Source: Vibrio aerogenes
GTDB lineage: Bacteria; Pseudomonadota; Gammaproteobacteria; Enterobacterales; Vibrionaceae
Length of the DNA: 64,000 nt
Direction of reading: 5' to 3'
Assembly (NCBI RefSeq): GCF_024346755.1
Contig: NZ_AP024861.1
Coordinates: 1,984,001-2,048,000 of the forward strand
Shown: positions 1 through 8,081 of the stretch, one piece after another
Layout: each line of letters opens with the position of its first letter
How positions within the stretch are numbered: position 1 is the stretch's first letter
Made by a program: the position numbers and the translations under genes
The notes under the pieces: model-generated
Told to the model about the DNA's origin: nothing
Database searches by the model: none
What the model saw: only the letters and a program-made list of their open reading frames with translations

Positions 1-254
1 AGCTGGCGAAATTTCTCTTCGCCTTCCGCCGTTGCTGCTGCCCGTTCCTCGTTCATTTTCTCTTCAAGCTGATGATAACGACTTTCGAGTTCCTGATAAG
101 CAGGTTTCCATTGTTGGGAAGACATAGAGCCACCGAGTAAACCTCCAACCGCAACCCCCAGAACGGCAGCCAGTGCAATATAGAGATATGATTTTTTATC
201 TTTCTGCTCGATAATAACAACGTCTTCATCTAAATCATCAGGTTGATTATCCAC
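1..254 (-). CDS. N-terminal part of a single-pass membrane protein with coiled-coil (truncated by window edge)
   Basis: The frame begins at a GTG at 254 with GGAG about 5 bases upstream and runs off the left edge, so only the first 84 or so residues are visible. The sequence starts with an acidic stretch (DNQPDDLDEDVVII), then a lysine-flanked hydrophobic, glycine-rich segment (about residues 22-45) that looks like one membrane anchor, then a charged helix with heptad character (ESRYHQLEEKMNEE). It lies 15 bases downstream of the small membrane gene at 270-428, so the two are probably co-transcribed. I do not recognise the family; the visible part suits an inner-membrane-anchored protein with a periplasmic or cytoplasmic coiled coil. 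Confidence 0.7.
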   Translation of the reverse strand, partial: MDNQPDDLDEDVVIIEQKDKKSYLYIALAAVLGVAVGGLLGGSMSSQQWKPAYQELESRYHQLEEKMNEERAAATAEGEEKFRQ

Positions 255-269
255 AATTACTCCACTTCA

Positions 270-428
270 TTAATGCATCAATTCCATCACAACTACGGTC
301 ACCAGATAAATGACAAAAGCTCCACCAACTGTAATGACCACCCCTTTTTGTATCTCTTCGCGGTTTTTGTATCTCAGCAAAATATATAAAAGGGCAAGTA
401 ACACAACAATTGCTATCAGCTTAACCAT
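270..428 (-). CDS. Small membrane protein, 52 residues
   Basis: This frame starts with ATG at 428, preceded by AAGG about 7 bases upstream, and ends with TAA at 270. The product is 52 residues: a first hydrophobic helix (about residues 3-19), a short basic/acidic loop (RYKNREEIQKG), and a second hydrophobic helix (about 29-48). Two helices with a charged hairpin fit a small integral membrane protein. It is followed after 15 bases by the truncated membrane/coiled-coil gene, which suggests a two-gene operon. No function is recognised. The compact RBS, uninterrupted frame and operon spacing support it as real. Confidence 0.65.
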   Translation of the reverse strand: MVKLIAIVVLLALLYILLRYKNREEIQKGVVITVGGAFVIYLVTVVVMELMH

Positions 429-609
429 ATTTTCCGCCTTACGTTTTTTGTTTTTATACCATGATTCTTATATTTAAGGTCAGAGAATCTCTGAGAAAAC
501 ATGAATTCTTCTGTTTTTGTCCATTACAGCTGATTTTGTTGATGACATCACATTTTTTTTGGATTAGTATTTTTGCGCAAATCGTTTATTTAAGACGATT
601 GTTCCAGTG

Positions 610-840
610 AAAGCTACAGGAGAGAGGTTGTTAACCTGATTTTAACAAATCAGACCATACAAACCCACCGAAGAAGTGAATCTTTCAGGTGTATCACTCT
701 AAGGTCACCAGACCAACGCAGTATACGAGGACTGTAGCCGGAGGAACCTCTGGAGAGAACCGTTTAACCGGTCGCCGAAGGAGCAAATCTCATGCGTATC
801 ATGAGATGAAACTTTCAGGCAAAAGGACAGAGGAGAGAAG
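610..840 (+). promoter_or_regulatory. Tandem glycine riboswitch (two aptamers)
   Basis: Two glycine aptamer cores are visible in series. The first has GGAGAG at about 619, ACCGAAGAAG at about 667-676 and the ATCTTTCAGG element right after it. The second has GGAGAG at about 752, GCCGAAGGAGCAAA at about 774 and ACTTTCAGGCAAAAGGACAG to 830. CCTCTG at 747-752 pairs with CAGAGG at 828-833 as P1 of the second aptamer. The arrangement matches the well-known Vibrio glycine riboswitch preceding a sodium/alanine symporter, which is the gene found here. Both aptamers look intact. Confidence 0.93.
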
Positions 841-918
841 GCCCCAAAACTCATATAAGATATACAATATCCGATCGGATGATTTATTTCGTTCATCTCC
901 GCCGTAGTTATTTTCGAC

Positions 919-957
919 CTTCCCTCTTCTCCTTAGGTACTTATTTTTTAAGGGAAG
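919..957 (+). promoter_or_regulatory. Riboswitch expression platform: Shine-Dalgarno hairpin
   Basis: CTTCCCT at 919-925 is perfectly complementary to AGGGAAG at 951-957, which is the ribosome binding site 3 bases before the symporter ATG. Pairing would hide the RBS. TCTCCT at 928-933 can also pair with AGGAGA at 831-836, the 3' side of the second aptamer stem. This suggests translational control by the glycine riboswitch; whether glycine turns it on or off cannot be read directly. Confidence 0.6.
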
Positions 958-960
958 AAC

Positions 961-2349
961 ATGACAAACCTGCAACACTTTTTAAGTCAGATGGATCATT
1001 TTATATGGGGTCCCCCACTGTTGATTCTGCTGGTTGGCACCGGCATTTATTTCACCTTCAGCCTTGGACTGCTTCAGTTCCGCTATTTACCTGCTGCACT
1101 GAAAATGGTATTCGGACGCGCTTCATCAGGAGAGAATCAGGGGGATGTCTCAAGCTTTGCTGCTTTATGTACAGCACTCTCTGCAACTATTGGTACCGGC
1201 AATATTGTTGGTGTGGCGACTGCAATCAAACTGGGCGGTCCCGGCGCTTTGTTCTGGATGTGGTTTGCTGCTGTATTCGGAATGGCCACGAAATATGCCG
1301 AATGCCTGCTCGCGATCAAATACCGTAAAAAAGATGATAAAGGTCAGATGGTCGGCGGGCCGATGTATTTTCTGAAATATGGTGTGGGCTCCGGGTTTCT
1401 GGCAACAGCATTTGCCGTCTTTGCCATTGGAGTCGCTTTCTTTGGCATTGGCACATTTCCGCAGGTAAATGCCATTGTTGACGCGTCACATATTTCATTT
1501 GGTATTTCACGGGAAATGACAGCCGCCGTACTGACAGTGCTTGTTGCTGTTGTGACCATTGGCGGCATTCGCTGGATCTCAAGTGTCGCCAGTAAAGTCG
1601 TACCGGTGATGGCAGCCTTTTATATTTCTGCCTGCCTGTTCATTTTAGTGAATCAGGCGGAACATCTGATCCCGGCAATTCAGTTGGTCATTCAGTCTGC
1701 CTTCAGCAGCAGTGCAGCAACGGGAGGATTTGCCGGCGCCACGATCATGCTGGCCATTCAGTCTGGTGTTGCCCGCGGTGTTTTCTCAAATGAATCAGGC
1801 TTGGGCAGCGCACCGATGGCAGCGGCAGCGGCAAAGACAGATTCTTGTGTCAGACAGGGACTCATTTCGATGACGGGCACCTTTTTCGACACTATTCTGA
1901 TTTGTACCATGACCGGGCTGGCGCTCATTCTGACCGGGGCATGGCAAAGCGACTTCTCTGGTGCTGCGATGACCACTCATGCATTCACGGTGGGATTAAA
2001 TTCCGGCACAACGGGGCCATTACTCGTCTCCATCGGGCTGATATTTTTTGCGTTTACGACCATTTTGGGCTGGAACTATTATGGTGAAAGATGCGTGGTT
2101 TTCTTATTTGGAACAAAAGGCATTTTGCCATATAAAATCATTTTTATTGCATTGATTGCTTCGGGTGCATTTTTACATCTGGAACTCATCTGGATTATTG
2201 CAGATATTGTTAACGGCCTGATGGCTATTCCGAATTTGATCGGATTAATCCTGTTAAGGCAGGTGGTTATCACAGAGACCAAACTCTATTTCAGCACAAA
2301 AATAACAGACAGCAATACTGAAACTGTTTCGGTCAGCCAATCATCCTGA
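961..2349 (+). CDS. Sodium:amino acid (alanine/glycine) symporter, AGCS family
   Basis: The product, 462 residues, is a polytopic inner-membrane protein of the alanine-or-glycine:cation symporter family, importing small neutral amino acids with Na+. The family signature around residues 75-90 (ATIGTGNIVGVATA) is present, as are the GGPGALFWMW segment and the GVFSNESGLGSAPMAAAAA segment. Length is normal for the family. The start ATG follows an AAGGGAAG ribosome binding site that is sequestered by the riboswitch platform. Glycine riboswitch control implies that glycine (or alanine) transport is coupled to intracellular glycine. The gene is monocistronic, ending at a strong terminator. Confidence 0.95.
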   Translation: MTNLQHFLSQMDHFIWGPPLLILLVGTGIYFTFSLGLLQFRYLPAALKMVFGRASSGENQGDVSSFAALCTALSATIGTGNIVGVATAIKLGGPGALFWMWFAAVFGMATKYAECLLAIKYRKKDDKGQMVGGPMYFLKYGVGSGFLATAFAVFAIGVAFFGIGTFPQVNAIVDASHISFGISREMTAAVLTVLVAVVTIGGIRWISSVASKVVPVMAAFYISACLFILVNQAEHLIPAIQLVIQSAFSSSAATGGFAGATIMLAIQSGVARGVFSNESGLGSAPMAAAAAKTDSCVRQGLISMTGTFFDTILICTMTGLALILTGAWQSDFSGAAMTTHAFTVGLNSGTTGPLLVSIGLIFFAFTTILGWNYYGERCVVFLFGTKGILPYKIIFIALIASGAFLHLELIWIIADIVNGLMAIPNLIGLILLRQVVITETKLYFSTKITDSNTETVSVSQSS

Positions 2350-2355
2350 GTGATC

Positions 2356-2385
2356 AACCCACCTGCTCTATGCAGGTGGGTTTCC
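2356..2385 (+). terminator. Rho-independent terminator of the symporter gene
   Basis: AACCCACCTGC (2356-2366) and GCAGGTGGGTT (2372-2382) form an 11-bp perfect stem with a 5-base loop, starting 7 bases after the symporter stop. The T tract is short, so it may serve both directions. Confidence 0.8.
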
Positions 2386-2427
2386 TTCCGGACAATTGCA
2401 ACACAGAAAATGAAAACAGCAGCAAAG

Positions 2428-3357
2428 TTAAGCAACTCTTTCACTGCTTTTTCCCCAGACTGTCAGCATTCCCTCTTCACAGTGCCCCGTATCAAGATTC
2501 CAGTTTTTTAACCAGTCGACCCTGCCATGATGAAATACAGCTTCAGACAATAAAGACTGATACTCAAGAATATGATTCACCGCAAAATCAAAGACCTGAT
2601 CATAATGCTGATACCCTGAAGGCGTTGGCAGTTGCTGAATATAGCCCGAATCAATTTTATCCGTATCCGGATAGACCAAACCTAAAAAAGCAGCCACATG
2701 CCGGGAAAAAGGAAATAGCCGGTATTGATCTTCTACCAGCCCGATAACTCTGACAAAACCATTGAACCAGCCATCAATATCCGGTGTCACTTCTTCCTCC
2801 CCGAAAACACTTTGTAACGAGGAAAGCCATATTCGTTTGATGGATTGGTCAAGTTGCCGTGATGAAGAGACATCAGCACAGTGAAGTAAATGGCGGGACA
2901 TCCGTTCAACCGAGCCAATGTGCCCCATTCCCATCCGTTGCCAGATAAAAGCATCCTGGTGCATTTCACACTGACGGTGGCGGAGCTTATTTTGAGTATA
3001 GTGCCCGACTTTCAGCTCAATCACCGGGTGAATCGTTATATCTGTGATGACATGAGCCAGAAAGCCACTGAGCCATGCAAATGCCCGCTCCTGGGGTTCC
3101 CCTTCCATCTGCCGGACCTGTTCAATCATCCTGAGCAACAAAACACCCACTTGTTGATAATGCATGCGGTTTGCCCATTCGGCCTGCTGTGTATCAGAAA
3201 TTTGCAGATACGGAAAGTCAGGAGAAACCGCACCCAGCTCAGTATAACGTTGATAAACTGTCAGCATTCGACGGATGCGGCTTGGAAAAAATGTTTTCAG
3301 GTTTTTGTCAGAAAAAGCCTGATTAACCGCGACAATATGTGCAAAAGCTCCTGGCAT
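2428..3357 (-). CDS. Zinc-dependent phospholipase C-like protein (Zn_dep_PLPC), candidate secreted effector
   Basis: The protein is 309 residues and begins MPGAFAH, the usual start of the zinc-dependent phospholipase C/S1-P1 fold family. Candidate zinc ligands line up: His7, Asp47, the HxxxDxxxH set His102-Asp106-His110, and HxxxE at His127/Glu131, spaced as in Bacillus phospholipase C. There is no signal peptide; in this family the first His lies close to the N-terminus. The gene lies 46 bases downstream of a DUF4123 gene on the same strand. DUF4123 proteins act as adaptors that load effectors on type VI VgrG spikes, so I infer a possible lipase-type T6SS cargo. No clear RBS is seen before the ATG, suggesting coupled translation. 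A metabolic phospholipase is the alternative. Confidence 0.75.
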   Translation of the reverse strand: MPGAFAHIVAVNQAFSDKNLKTFFPSRIRRMLTVYQRYTELGAVSPDFPYLQISDTQQAEWANRMHYQQVGVLLLRMIEQVRQMEGEPQERAFAWLSGFLAHVITDITIHPVIELKVGHYTQNKLRHRQCEMHQDAFIWQRMGMGHIGSVERMSRHLLHCADVSSSRQLDQSIKRIWLSSLQSVFGEEEVTPDIDGWFNGFVRVIGLVEDQYRLFPFSRHVAAFLGLVYPDTDKIDSGYIQQLPTPSGYQHYDQVFDFAVNHILEYQSLLSEAVFHHGRVDWLKNWNLDTGHCEEGMLTVWGKSSERVA

Positions 3358-3403
3358 TATTTTGAAACGTCATCATTCGCTCAATAGAGGTAAAGTACCC
3401 GAG

Positions 3404-4264
3404 TTATGTGACATAAAAGTGTCGGCTGGTTTCCGGCTCCGCATACTGAAGCGCCAGCTTTTCAGCCTTCTTTATTCTTTCAGCAGGTGTTTCTTTCGAG
3501 GTAAAGTGTACAAGTTGATATATATCCGGGTACATTTCAGAAGTGACGGACTGTTCACCCAGCAAGCCAATAATATTGAAATAACGGAGTTGATCCCCGG
3601 CCGTGGCAAATCCTTTCTGATGCGCAATGCGCGCGTGTGCATCAATCCACAAGTCAAAAAATTCCTGATTCAGCATACCGGGGAAATGGTGGCCCACGTG
3701 GCGGTGAATTTTCTCCAGCAAATTGCGCCATGTAATTTCATCAAACAGCATCCACTGCTCTTCATCCAGATTCAGGGGCGCTTCGGGACTTTCCTTTCTC
3801 TTATCATCAGGATGCGTCAGGACTTTCCAGCCCATGCGTGTCGGCAGCCACGCTTTTTCCATCGGTTCCCAAAAGAGCTGGCACTTGGTTTTCAAAAGTG
3901 CCCAGGCCACTTCTGAGTGCGCCATTTTAAGAAAAGACTGGGTATTATATGGTGAGTTTACCTGTATCAGCTGATGGAAGTGTTGTACCAGTTCTTCAGC
4001 GCTCCAGTAAGAACTGAAAAAGAACCCCGCTGTGGGTTTATTTTGCCCGATAAACCACTGTTTAATCTCTGGTGTGGCATGAAAAAGATAAGGAGAGATT
4101 TGATTTAATTCTTCATAAACCAGATAACAATAAACCGGGAGAGGCGGAATATCAGAAGGTAACTGACTTAAATCCGTTAGCTGAGCACCATCGATGAATA
4201 AGTAAAGTGTTTCTGTGTCTGTGGTTTTTATTTCCGGAATCACCGGATCAAACTGATACATCAT
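3404..4264 (-). CDS. DUF4123 domain protein, T6SS effector adaptor-like
   Basis: A cytosolic protein of 286 residues with the DUF4123 pattern: an N-terminal segment with LYLFIDGAQL, a middle segment with FFFSSYWSAEELVQHFHQL, then WEPMEKAW in an adapter-like core, and a helical C-terminal half rich in His/Trp (residues about 190-280). DUF4123 proteins (Tap/TEC) bind an effector and deliver it to a VgrG protein. The only downstream partner here is the Zn-phospholipase-like gene. No vgrG, hcp, PAAR or immunity gene is in the window, so this is an orphan pair. The start is at tandem Met codons (MMYQF) with GGGGT upstream. Family assignment is by pattern and is good but not certain. Confidence 0.75.
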   Translation of the reverse strand: MMYQFDPVIPEIKTTDTETLYLFIDGAQLTDLSQLPSDIPPLPVYCYLVYEELNQISPYLFHATPEIKQWFIGQNKPTAGFFFSSYWSAEELVQHFHQLIQVNSPYNTQSFLKMAHSEVAWALLKTKCQLFWEPMEKAWLPTRMGWKVLTHPDDKRKESPEAPLNLDEEQWMLFDEITWRNLLEKIHRHVGHHFPGMLNQEFFDLWIDAHARIAHQKGFATAGDQLRYFNIIGLLGEQSVTSEMYPDIYQLVHFTSKETPAERIKKAEKLALQYAEPETSRHFYVT

Positions 4265-4702
4265 AATGATTTTACCCCATTAATTCAGATGGCCAGTTCC
4301 AGACATATTGACCCGCTGGACATGATATGATCATTATTATGAATGAAGACGACGGAAAGCCCGCCTCCGGACACTCTCATCAAAAATTCTGAGCCTGAAA
4401 AAACTGACATTGAAATCACCTATGTTTTCGAACAGAAAAAAAACGGTTCGCATTTTATGCAATTTATTTTATTTCACTTAGTTTCTTTTTGAAAAAATTT
4501 GAAGTAACGCGCTTATTTGCAACTCACTTAACATAATATGCATTGATTTTGTTTGAATTTTAATCAAACCCATCCCAATTCCGAAAAAATCACGATGCTC
4601 AAAAAATACGGATAAATTATTCTGCAGACTTTATAGTGACATCCCGGACTAATCTGTGTTAATCATCTGATCTGATATTCCTGACAAAGAGAACGTTCTG
4701 TT
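4265..4702. other. Intergenic region between DUF4123 gene and carboxypeptidase
   Basis: This 438-base AT-rich stretch separates two divergent genes. I see no convincing small gene, RNA or repeat in it. It must hold both promoters, but I could not place a confident -35/-10 pair. Confidence 0.5.
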
Positions 4703-6190
4703 ATGTCATCATTCGAAAAAATAACCCAACACTACCAGCAAATCTCACATTTCTCTCATGCACAAGCCATGCTTGGCTGGGATGCGGCAGCCAATATGCC
4801 GGCCGGCGGAAATCATGCCCGCTCCGGAGCGATGGCAGAACTCGCCCGCCACATTCATCAGCTTTCCACAGCCCCGCAACTGGAAACATGGTTCACAGAC
4901 GCTGAAAGCGAAAGCCTGACGGATGAGCAACAAGCGATCCTCAGAGAATGTCGGCGTCAGTGGCAATTTGCTACCATTATCCCTGAAGATTTAGTCCGAG
5001 CAAAGTCACTGGCGGGTTCAACCTGTGAACATGCATGGCGTACCCAGCGACATAACAACGATTGGCAGGGGTTTGAAAAGAACTGGAAAACCGTGGTTGA
5101 GTTATCCCGTGAAGAAGCACAGATCCGGGCCGAAGCCAATCAATGCTCTCCCTATGATGCAATGTTACAACTCTATGAGCCCGGCGCCAGTACTGCAGCA
5201 CTCGACACACTGTTTGGTGAGACAAAGCAATGGCTGCCTGACCTGATTAATCAGGTGATTGAACAACAGCAAGGTGAATCAGTACTGACGCCGGCCGGAC
5301 CATTTCCGGCATCTCAGCAGAAACAGTTAGGTGTTGAAGTCATGAAGCGTCTCCGGTTCAATTTTGATCATGGCCGGTTAGATGAAAGTGTCCATCCTTT
5401 TTGTGGTGGTGTGCCGACGGATGTCCGGATTACCACCCGCTATGATGAATCTGATTTTACTCAGGCACTGATGGGCATTATTCATGAAACGGGACATGCC
5501 CGTTATGAGCAGGGATTACCTGAAAAACTGGCAGGTCTCCCCGCAGGTGAAGCGCGCTCAATGGGCATTCATGAGTCCCAGTCTTTGTTCTTTGAAATGC
5601 AGTTAGGGCGTCATCCGGCCTTTATTCAATCCATCTCGTCACTGGCCGCTGAGATGCTTGAATCCCAAGGCAATCCTGCTTTCTCTGAAGACAATCTGCA
5701 GAAACTCTATACCCGCGTAAACAAAGGCTTTATCCGGGTGGATGCGGACGAGCTTACCTACCCGGCCCATGTAATTTTGCGTTATGAAATTGAGCGGGAT
5801 CTGATGAACGGTACCATCAGTCACACCGACGTTCCTGAATTGTGGGATCAAAAAATGCAGAGTTATCTGGGGCTGTCTACCCGGAATAATTTCAAAGACG
5901 GTTGTATGCAGGATATTCACTGGACCGATGGTTCATTTGGCTATTTCCCTTCGTATACGTTAGGTGCCATGTATGCAGCGCAGTTTATGGCCGCAATGAA
6001 GAAGACCGTTGATGTGGAGGGTGCCTTGAAAAAAGGTGAACTCACCCCTGTTTTTGAGTGGCTGAAAGCACATATCTGGTCAAAAGGAAGCCTGTTTACC
6101 ACCGGAGAGCTCGTCAGTCAGGCTACAGGTGAAACCCTCAATGCTGTTCACTTTAAAAACCATCTGAAAGACCGTTATCTTAATCAGTAA
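4703..6190 (+). CDS. M32 family metallocarboxypeptidase (carboxypeptidase Taq type)
   Basis: The product of 495 residues is a soluble cytosolic zinc carboxypeptidase that removes C-terminal residues from peptides. The zinc site HETGH is at residues 261-265 and the third ligand lies in GIHESQS at Glu291, both diagnostic of M32. The DVRITTRY segment (about 240-247) upstream is also family-typical. Length is as expected (about 500). There is no signal peptide. It is transcribed alone, convergent with the mannanase gene, the two sharing a hairpin/repeat in the 59-base gap. Confidence 0.93.
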   Translation: MSSFEKITQHYQQISHFSHAQAMLGWDAAANMPAGGNHARSGAMAELARHIHQLSTAPQLETWFTDAESESLTDEQQAILRECRRQWQFATIIPEDLVRAKSLAGSTCEHAWRTQRHNNDWQGFEKNWKTVVELSREEAQIRAEANQCSPYDAMLQLYEPGASTAALDTLFGETKQWLPDLINQVIEQQQGESVLTPAGPFPASQQKQLGVEVMKRLRFNFDHGRLDESVHPFCGGVPTDVRITTRYDESDFTQALMGIIHETGHARYEQGLPEKLAGLPAGEARSMGIHESQSLFFEMQLGRHPAFIQSISSLAAEMLESQGNPAFSEDNLQKLYTRVNKGFIRVDADELTYPAHVILRYEIERDLMNGTISHTDVPELWDQKMQSYLGLSTRNNFKDGCMQDIHWTDGSFGYFPSYTLGAMYAAQFMAAMKKTVDVEGALKKGELTPVFEWLKAHIWSKGSLFTTGELVSQATGETLNAVHFKNHLKDRYLNQ

Positions 6191-6201
6191 AATAGAATAA
6201 T

Positions 6202-6252
6202 GGCAGAAACTGAACATGAGTGTCCAGTTTCTGCCTGAGTGACCAGCTTCTA
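6202..6252. repeat. Palindrome carrying the dispersed GGTCACTCAGGCAGA repeat core (family A)
   Basis: GGCAGAAACTG (6202-6212) and CAGTTTCTGCC (6225-6235) form an 11-bp perfect stem. On the minus strand the right side reads TTAGAAGCTGGTCACTCAGGCAGA, cognate to repeats at 38068-38179, 46900-46962 and 49810-49971. The stop codon TAG of the mannanase gene lies inside the TTAGAA part. The hairpin probably also ends transcription of both convergent genes. Confidence 0.6.
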
Positions 6253-7422
6253 ACGGTGATAGAGATCGGGAATGGTGTCCAGCAATACAATATCAGGATT
6301 GTGATAAAAAGATCTGAAATCATCAGCATTCTTCTGGCGGGGATATGTACCGAAAAAGTGACCTTTTTCTCCGCCGGATTCATTATTATTCCGCCAAACC
6401 AAAGCGTAAGAAATCCGGGATGTTTTCCGGTTGGCAAAAATACCGGCAGAAAAACGCTGCGTCCAGAAATGATCTTCTGTCACCCCTTCCTGCCCGCCTT
6501 CAGACAGGGCAGATACTTTGTTCTTCTCTGCGGCCAGATCGGTTAGCTTTTCTAATCCCTGCACAAACATCAACTGTTGGGTCTTTGCCGGAAGGAGATT
6601 CGCCGGATGTCCGAGATCCCAGTAATTGTCGTATCCGAGAATATCAACATATTTATCACCGGCATAACCGTACAAATATGAAAGTCTGAAGTGCTGCATA
6701 TCCAACCGCGAGCGATCCGGAGAAAATTCATAAATCAGGTTGTTTTGTCCTTTGCCGTTCAGATAGTCAACCGTGAATTTCCACAGTGCAATATAGTCCT
6801 GTTCGCTGGTATGGCCTTTCCCCCACCAGAACCAGTCTCCGTTATGTTCATGCCAGGGGCGGAAGATGATGGGGATCCAGATTTTTTTCCCGTTCACATT
6901 AACCTTCAGTCTCTCATTGAAATGAATAAAAGAATCCAGAAAAGTGATCAGTCTGTTGTGATACCGGCCACCGGGGATCAGGTCATGCACATATGATTTT
7001 TGGGTCCATGCATTATGCAGGTCGACCGGACTGTACATATGCCAGGAAATCGTATTCACACCACCTAAACGAAAATTTTGCTGAATGTAATACCGGTAAT
7101 CAGAGAATTTAACCCCATCCAGATTTTGATAATTACCGGTACCAATGCCTCCCAAATCAGCCCCAAGGACTGCCGGAAAAGCCCCGCTGACCAGTTTAAT
7201 ATCAGAGTTCAGTGTGGCTTTACGGCCCTGTCCCCACCATTGTGTGCCATAGGCCAGCGAGTCTTCATGACCAAACATCACTTTGGGGCCCAGTTTAGAG
7301 AGATTAAAATACAGATTTCGCGTTTCTTCAGTTGCCTGGCGGTTAATTAAATTCGCTGCAAAGACAGAAGAAGAAAGTACACAGAGTAAGATTGCGGCGG
7401 GGATTGTTCGTCTGATTTTCAT
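6250..7422 (-). CDS. Secreted endo-beta-1,4-mannanase, glycoside hydrolase family 26
   Basis: 390 residues with an N-terminal signal peptide (residues 1-22, ending SSVFA). It hydrolyses internal beta-1,4 bonds in mannans. The GH26 acid/base sits in IIFRPWHEHNGDWFWW with Glu192, and the nucleophile in ALSEGG at Glu308. GHEDSLAYG near residue 51 and the WHMYSPVD segment are also GH26 hallmarks. There is no carbohydrate-binding module. It stands alone, convergent with the M32 gene. Together with the GH16 and expansin genes of this window it points to use of plant or algal polysaccharides. Confidence 0.93.
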   Translation of the reverse strand: MKIRRTIPAAILLCVLSSSVFAANLINRQATEETRNLYFNLSKLGPKVMFGHEDSLAYGTQWWGQGRKATLNSDIKLVSGAFPAVLGADLGGIGTGNYQNLDGVKFSDYRYYIQQNFRLGGVNTISWHMYSPVDLHNAWTQKSYVHDLIPGGRYHNRLITFLDSFIHFNERLKVNVNGKKIWIPIIFRPWHEHNGDWFWWGKGHTSEQDYIALWKFTVDYLNGKGQNNLIYEFSPDRSRLDMQHFRLSYLYGYAGDKYVDILGYDNYWDLGHPANLLPAKTQQLMFVQGLEKLTDLAAEKNKVSALSEGGQEGVTEDHFWTQRFSAGIFANRKTSRISYALVWRNNNESGGEKGHFFGTYPRQKNADDFRSFYHNPDIVLLDTIPDLYHR

Positions 7423-7571
7423 TTTTCACTCATTATTATTTGATTTGTTGAATAAAAACAAAGTATAGACAAAATATGCAACTGATATAATTGCAAGAAT
7501 CACATTAAGTACCTGATCACCAGACTCATTCTGATCAGAAAATAAGTGGAATTGGTATGACTTCAGCCTGA

Positions 7572-7610
7572 AGATAAAAAAGAGTAACCAGCCTTATCAG
7601 CTGATTACTC
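7572..7610 (-). terminator. Terminator of the arsenic operon
   Basis: Read on the minus strand, GAGTAA..CAGC pairs with GCTG..TTACTC (7582-7610, one mismatch), followed by a T run (the complement of AAAAAAG at 7574-7581). It lies 34 bases beyond the arsC stop. Confidence 0.8.
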
Positions 7611-7643
7611 CCTATTCAGAGATGGAAATAAACAGAAAACAAA

Positions 7644-8063
7644 TTAAATCAAACGGTTCCCGTTCTCATCAATAATCACTTCCCCATCTTCTTTCACCAA
7701 TGGGCCCGGAGGCCACTTCTCCAGCAAGTCCAGTACGGTCTCACTCGGGCGACATAATTTCACCCCTTTTTCAGTACAAACAATCGGCCGGTTGACCAAT
7801 ACCGGATGAACCAGCATCGCATCCAGAATCGCCTCATCAGACACACTTTCATCCAGCAATCCAAGCTCTTTTGCCGGGGATTTGGACGTTCTTAATGCGG
7901 TACGTGGCGTCAGACCGGCAGCTGCGAATAACGCCAGTAACTGGGGTCGGGTCCATCCTTCATTCAGATATTCGATCACTTCCGGGTGATATCCTGCATC
8001 ACGGATGATCTGAAGCACATTCCGGGATGTCCCGCATTCTGGATTATGGTGTATTACAACCAT
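7644..8063 (-). CDS. arsC: Glutaredoxin-dependent arsenate reductase
   Basis: 139 residues. It reduces arsenate to arsenite using glutathione and glutaredoxin in the cytosol. The catalytic cysteine is Cys10 in HHNPECGTSRN, and the three arginines that bind arsenate are seen at about Arg58, Arg92 (NRPIV) and Arg105 (LCRPSE). The sequence is typical of the plasmid R773-type ArsC family in length and motif order. It is the last gene of the arsR-arsH-acr3-arsC operon, 18 bases behind the efflux gene. Confidence 0.95.
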   Translation of the reverse strand: MVVIHHNPECGTSRNVLQIIRDAGYHPEVIEYLNEGWTRPQLLALFAAAGLTPRTALRTSKSPAKELGLLDESVSDEAILDAMLVHPVLVNRPIVCTEKGVKLCRPSETVLDLLEKWPPGPLVKEDGEVIIDENGNRLI

Positions 8064-8081
8064 GTCATATTCTCCTTAATT

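Noticed and set aside
3362..3916. Long plus-strand frame opposite the DUF4123 gene
   Set aside because: It is antisense to a gene with a recognisable domain, and has no RBS or family features.
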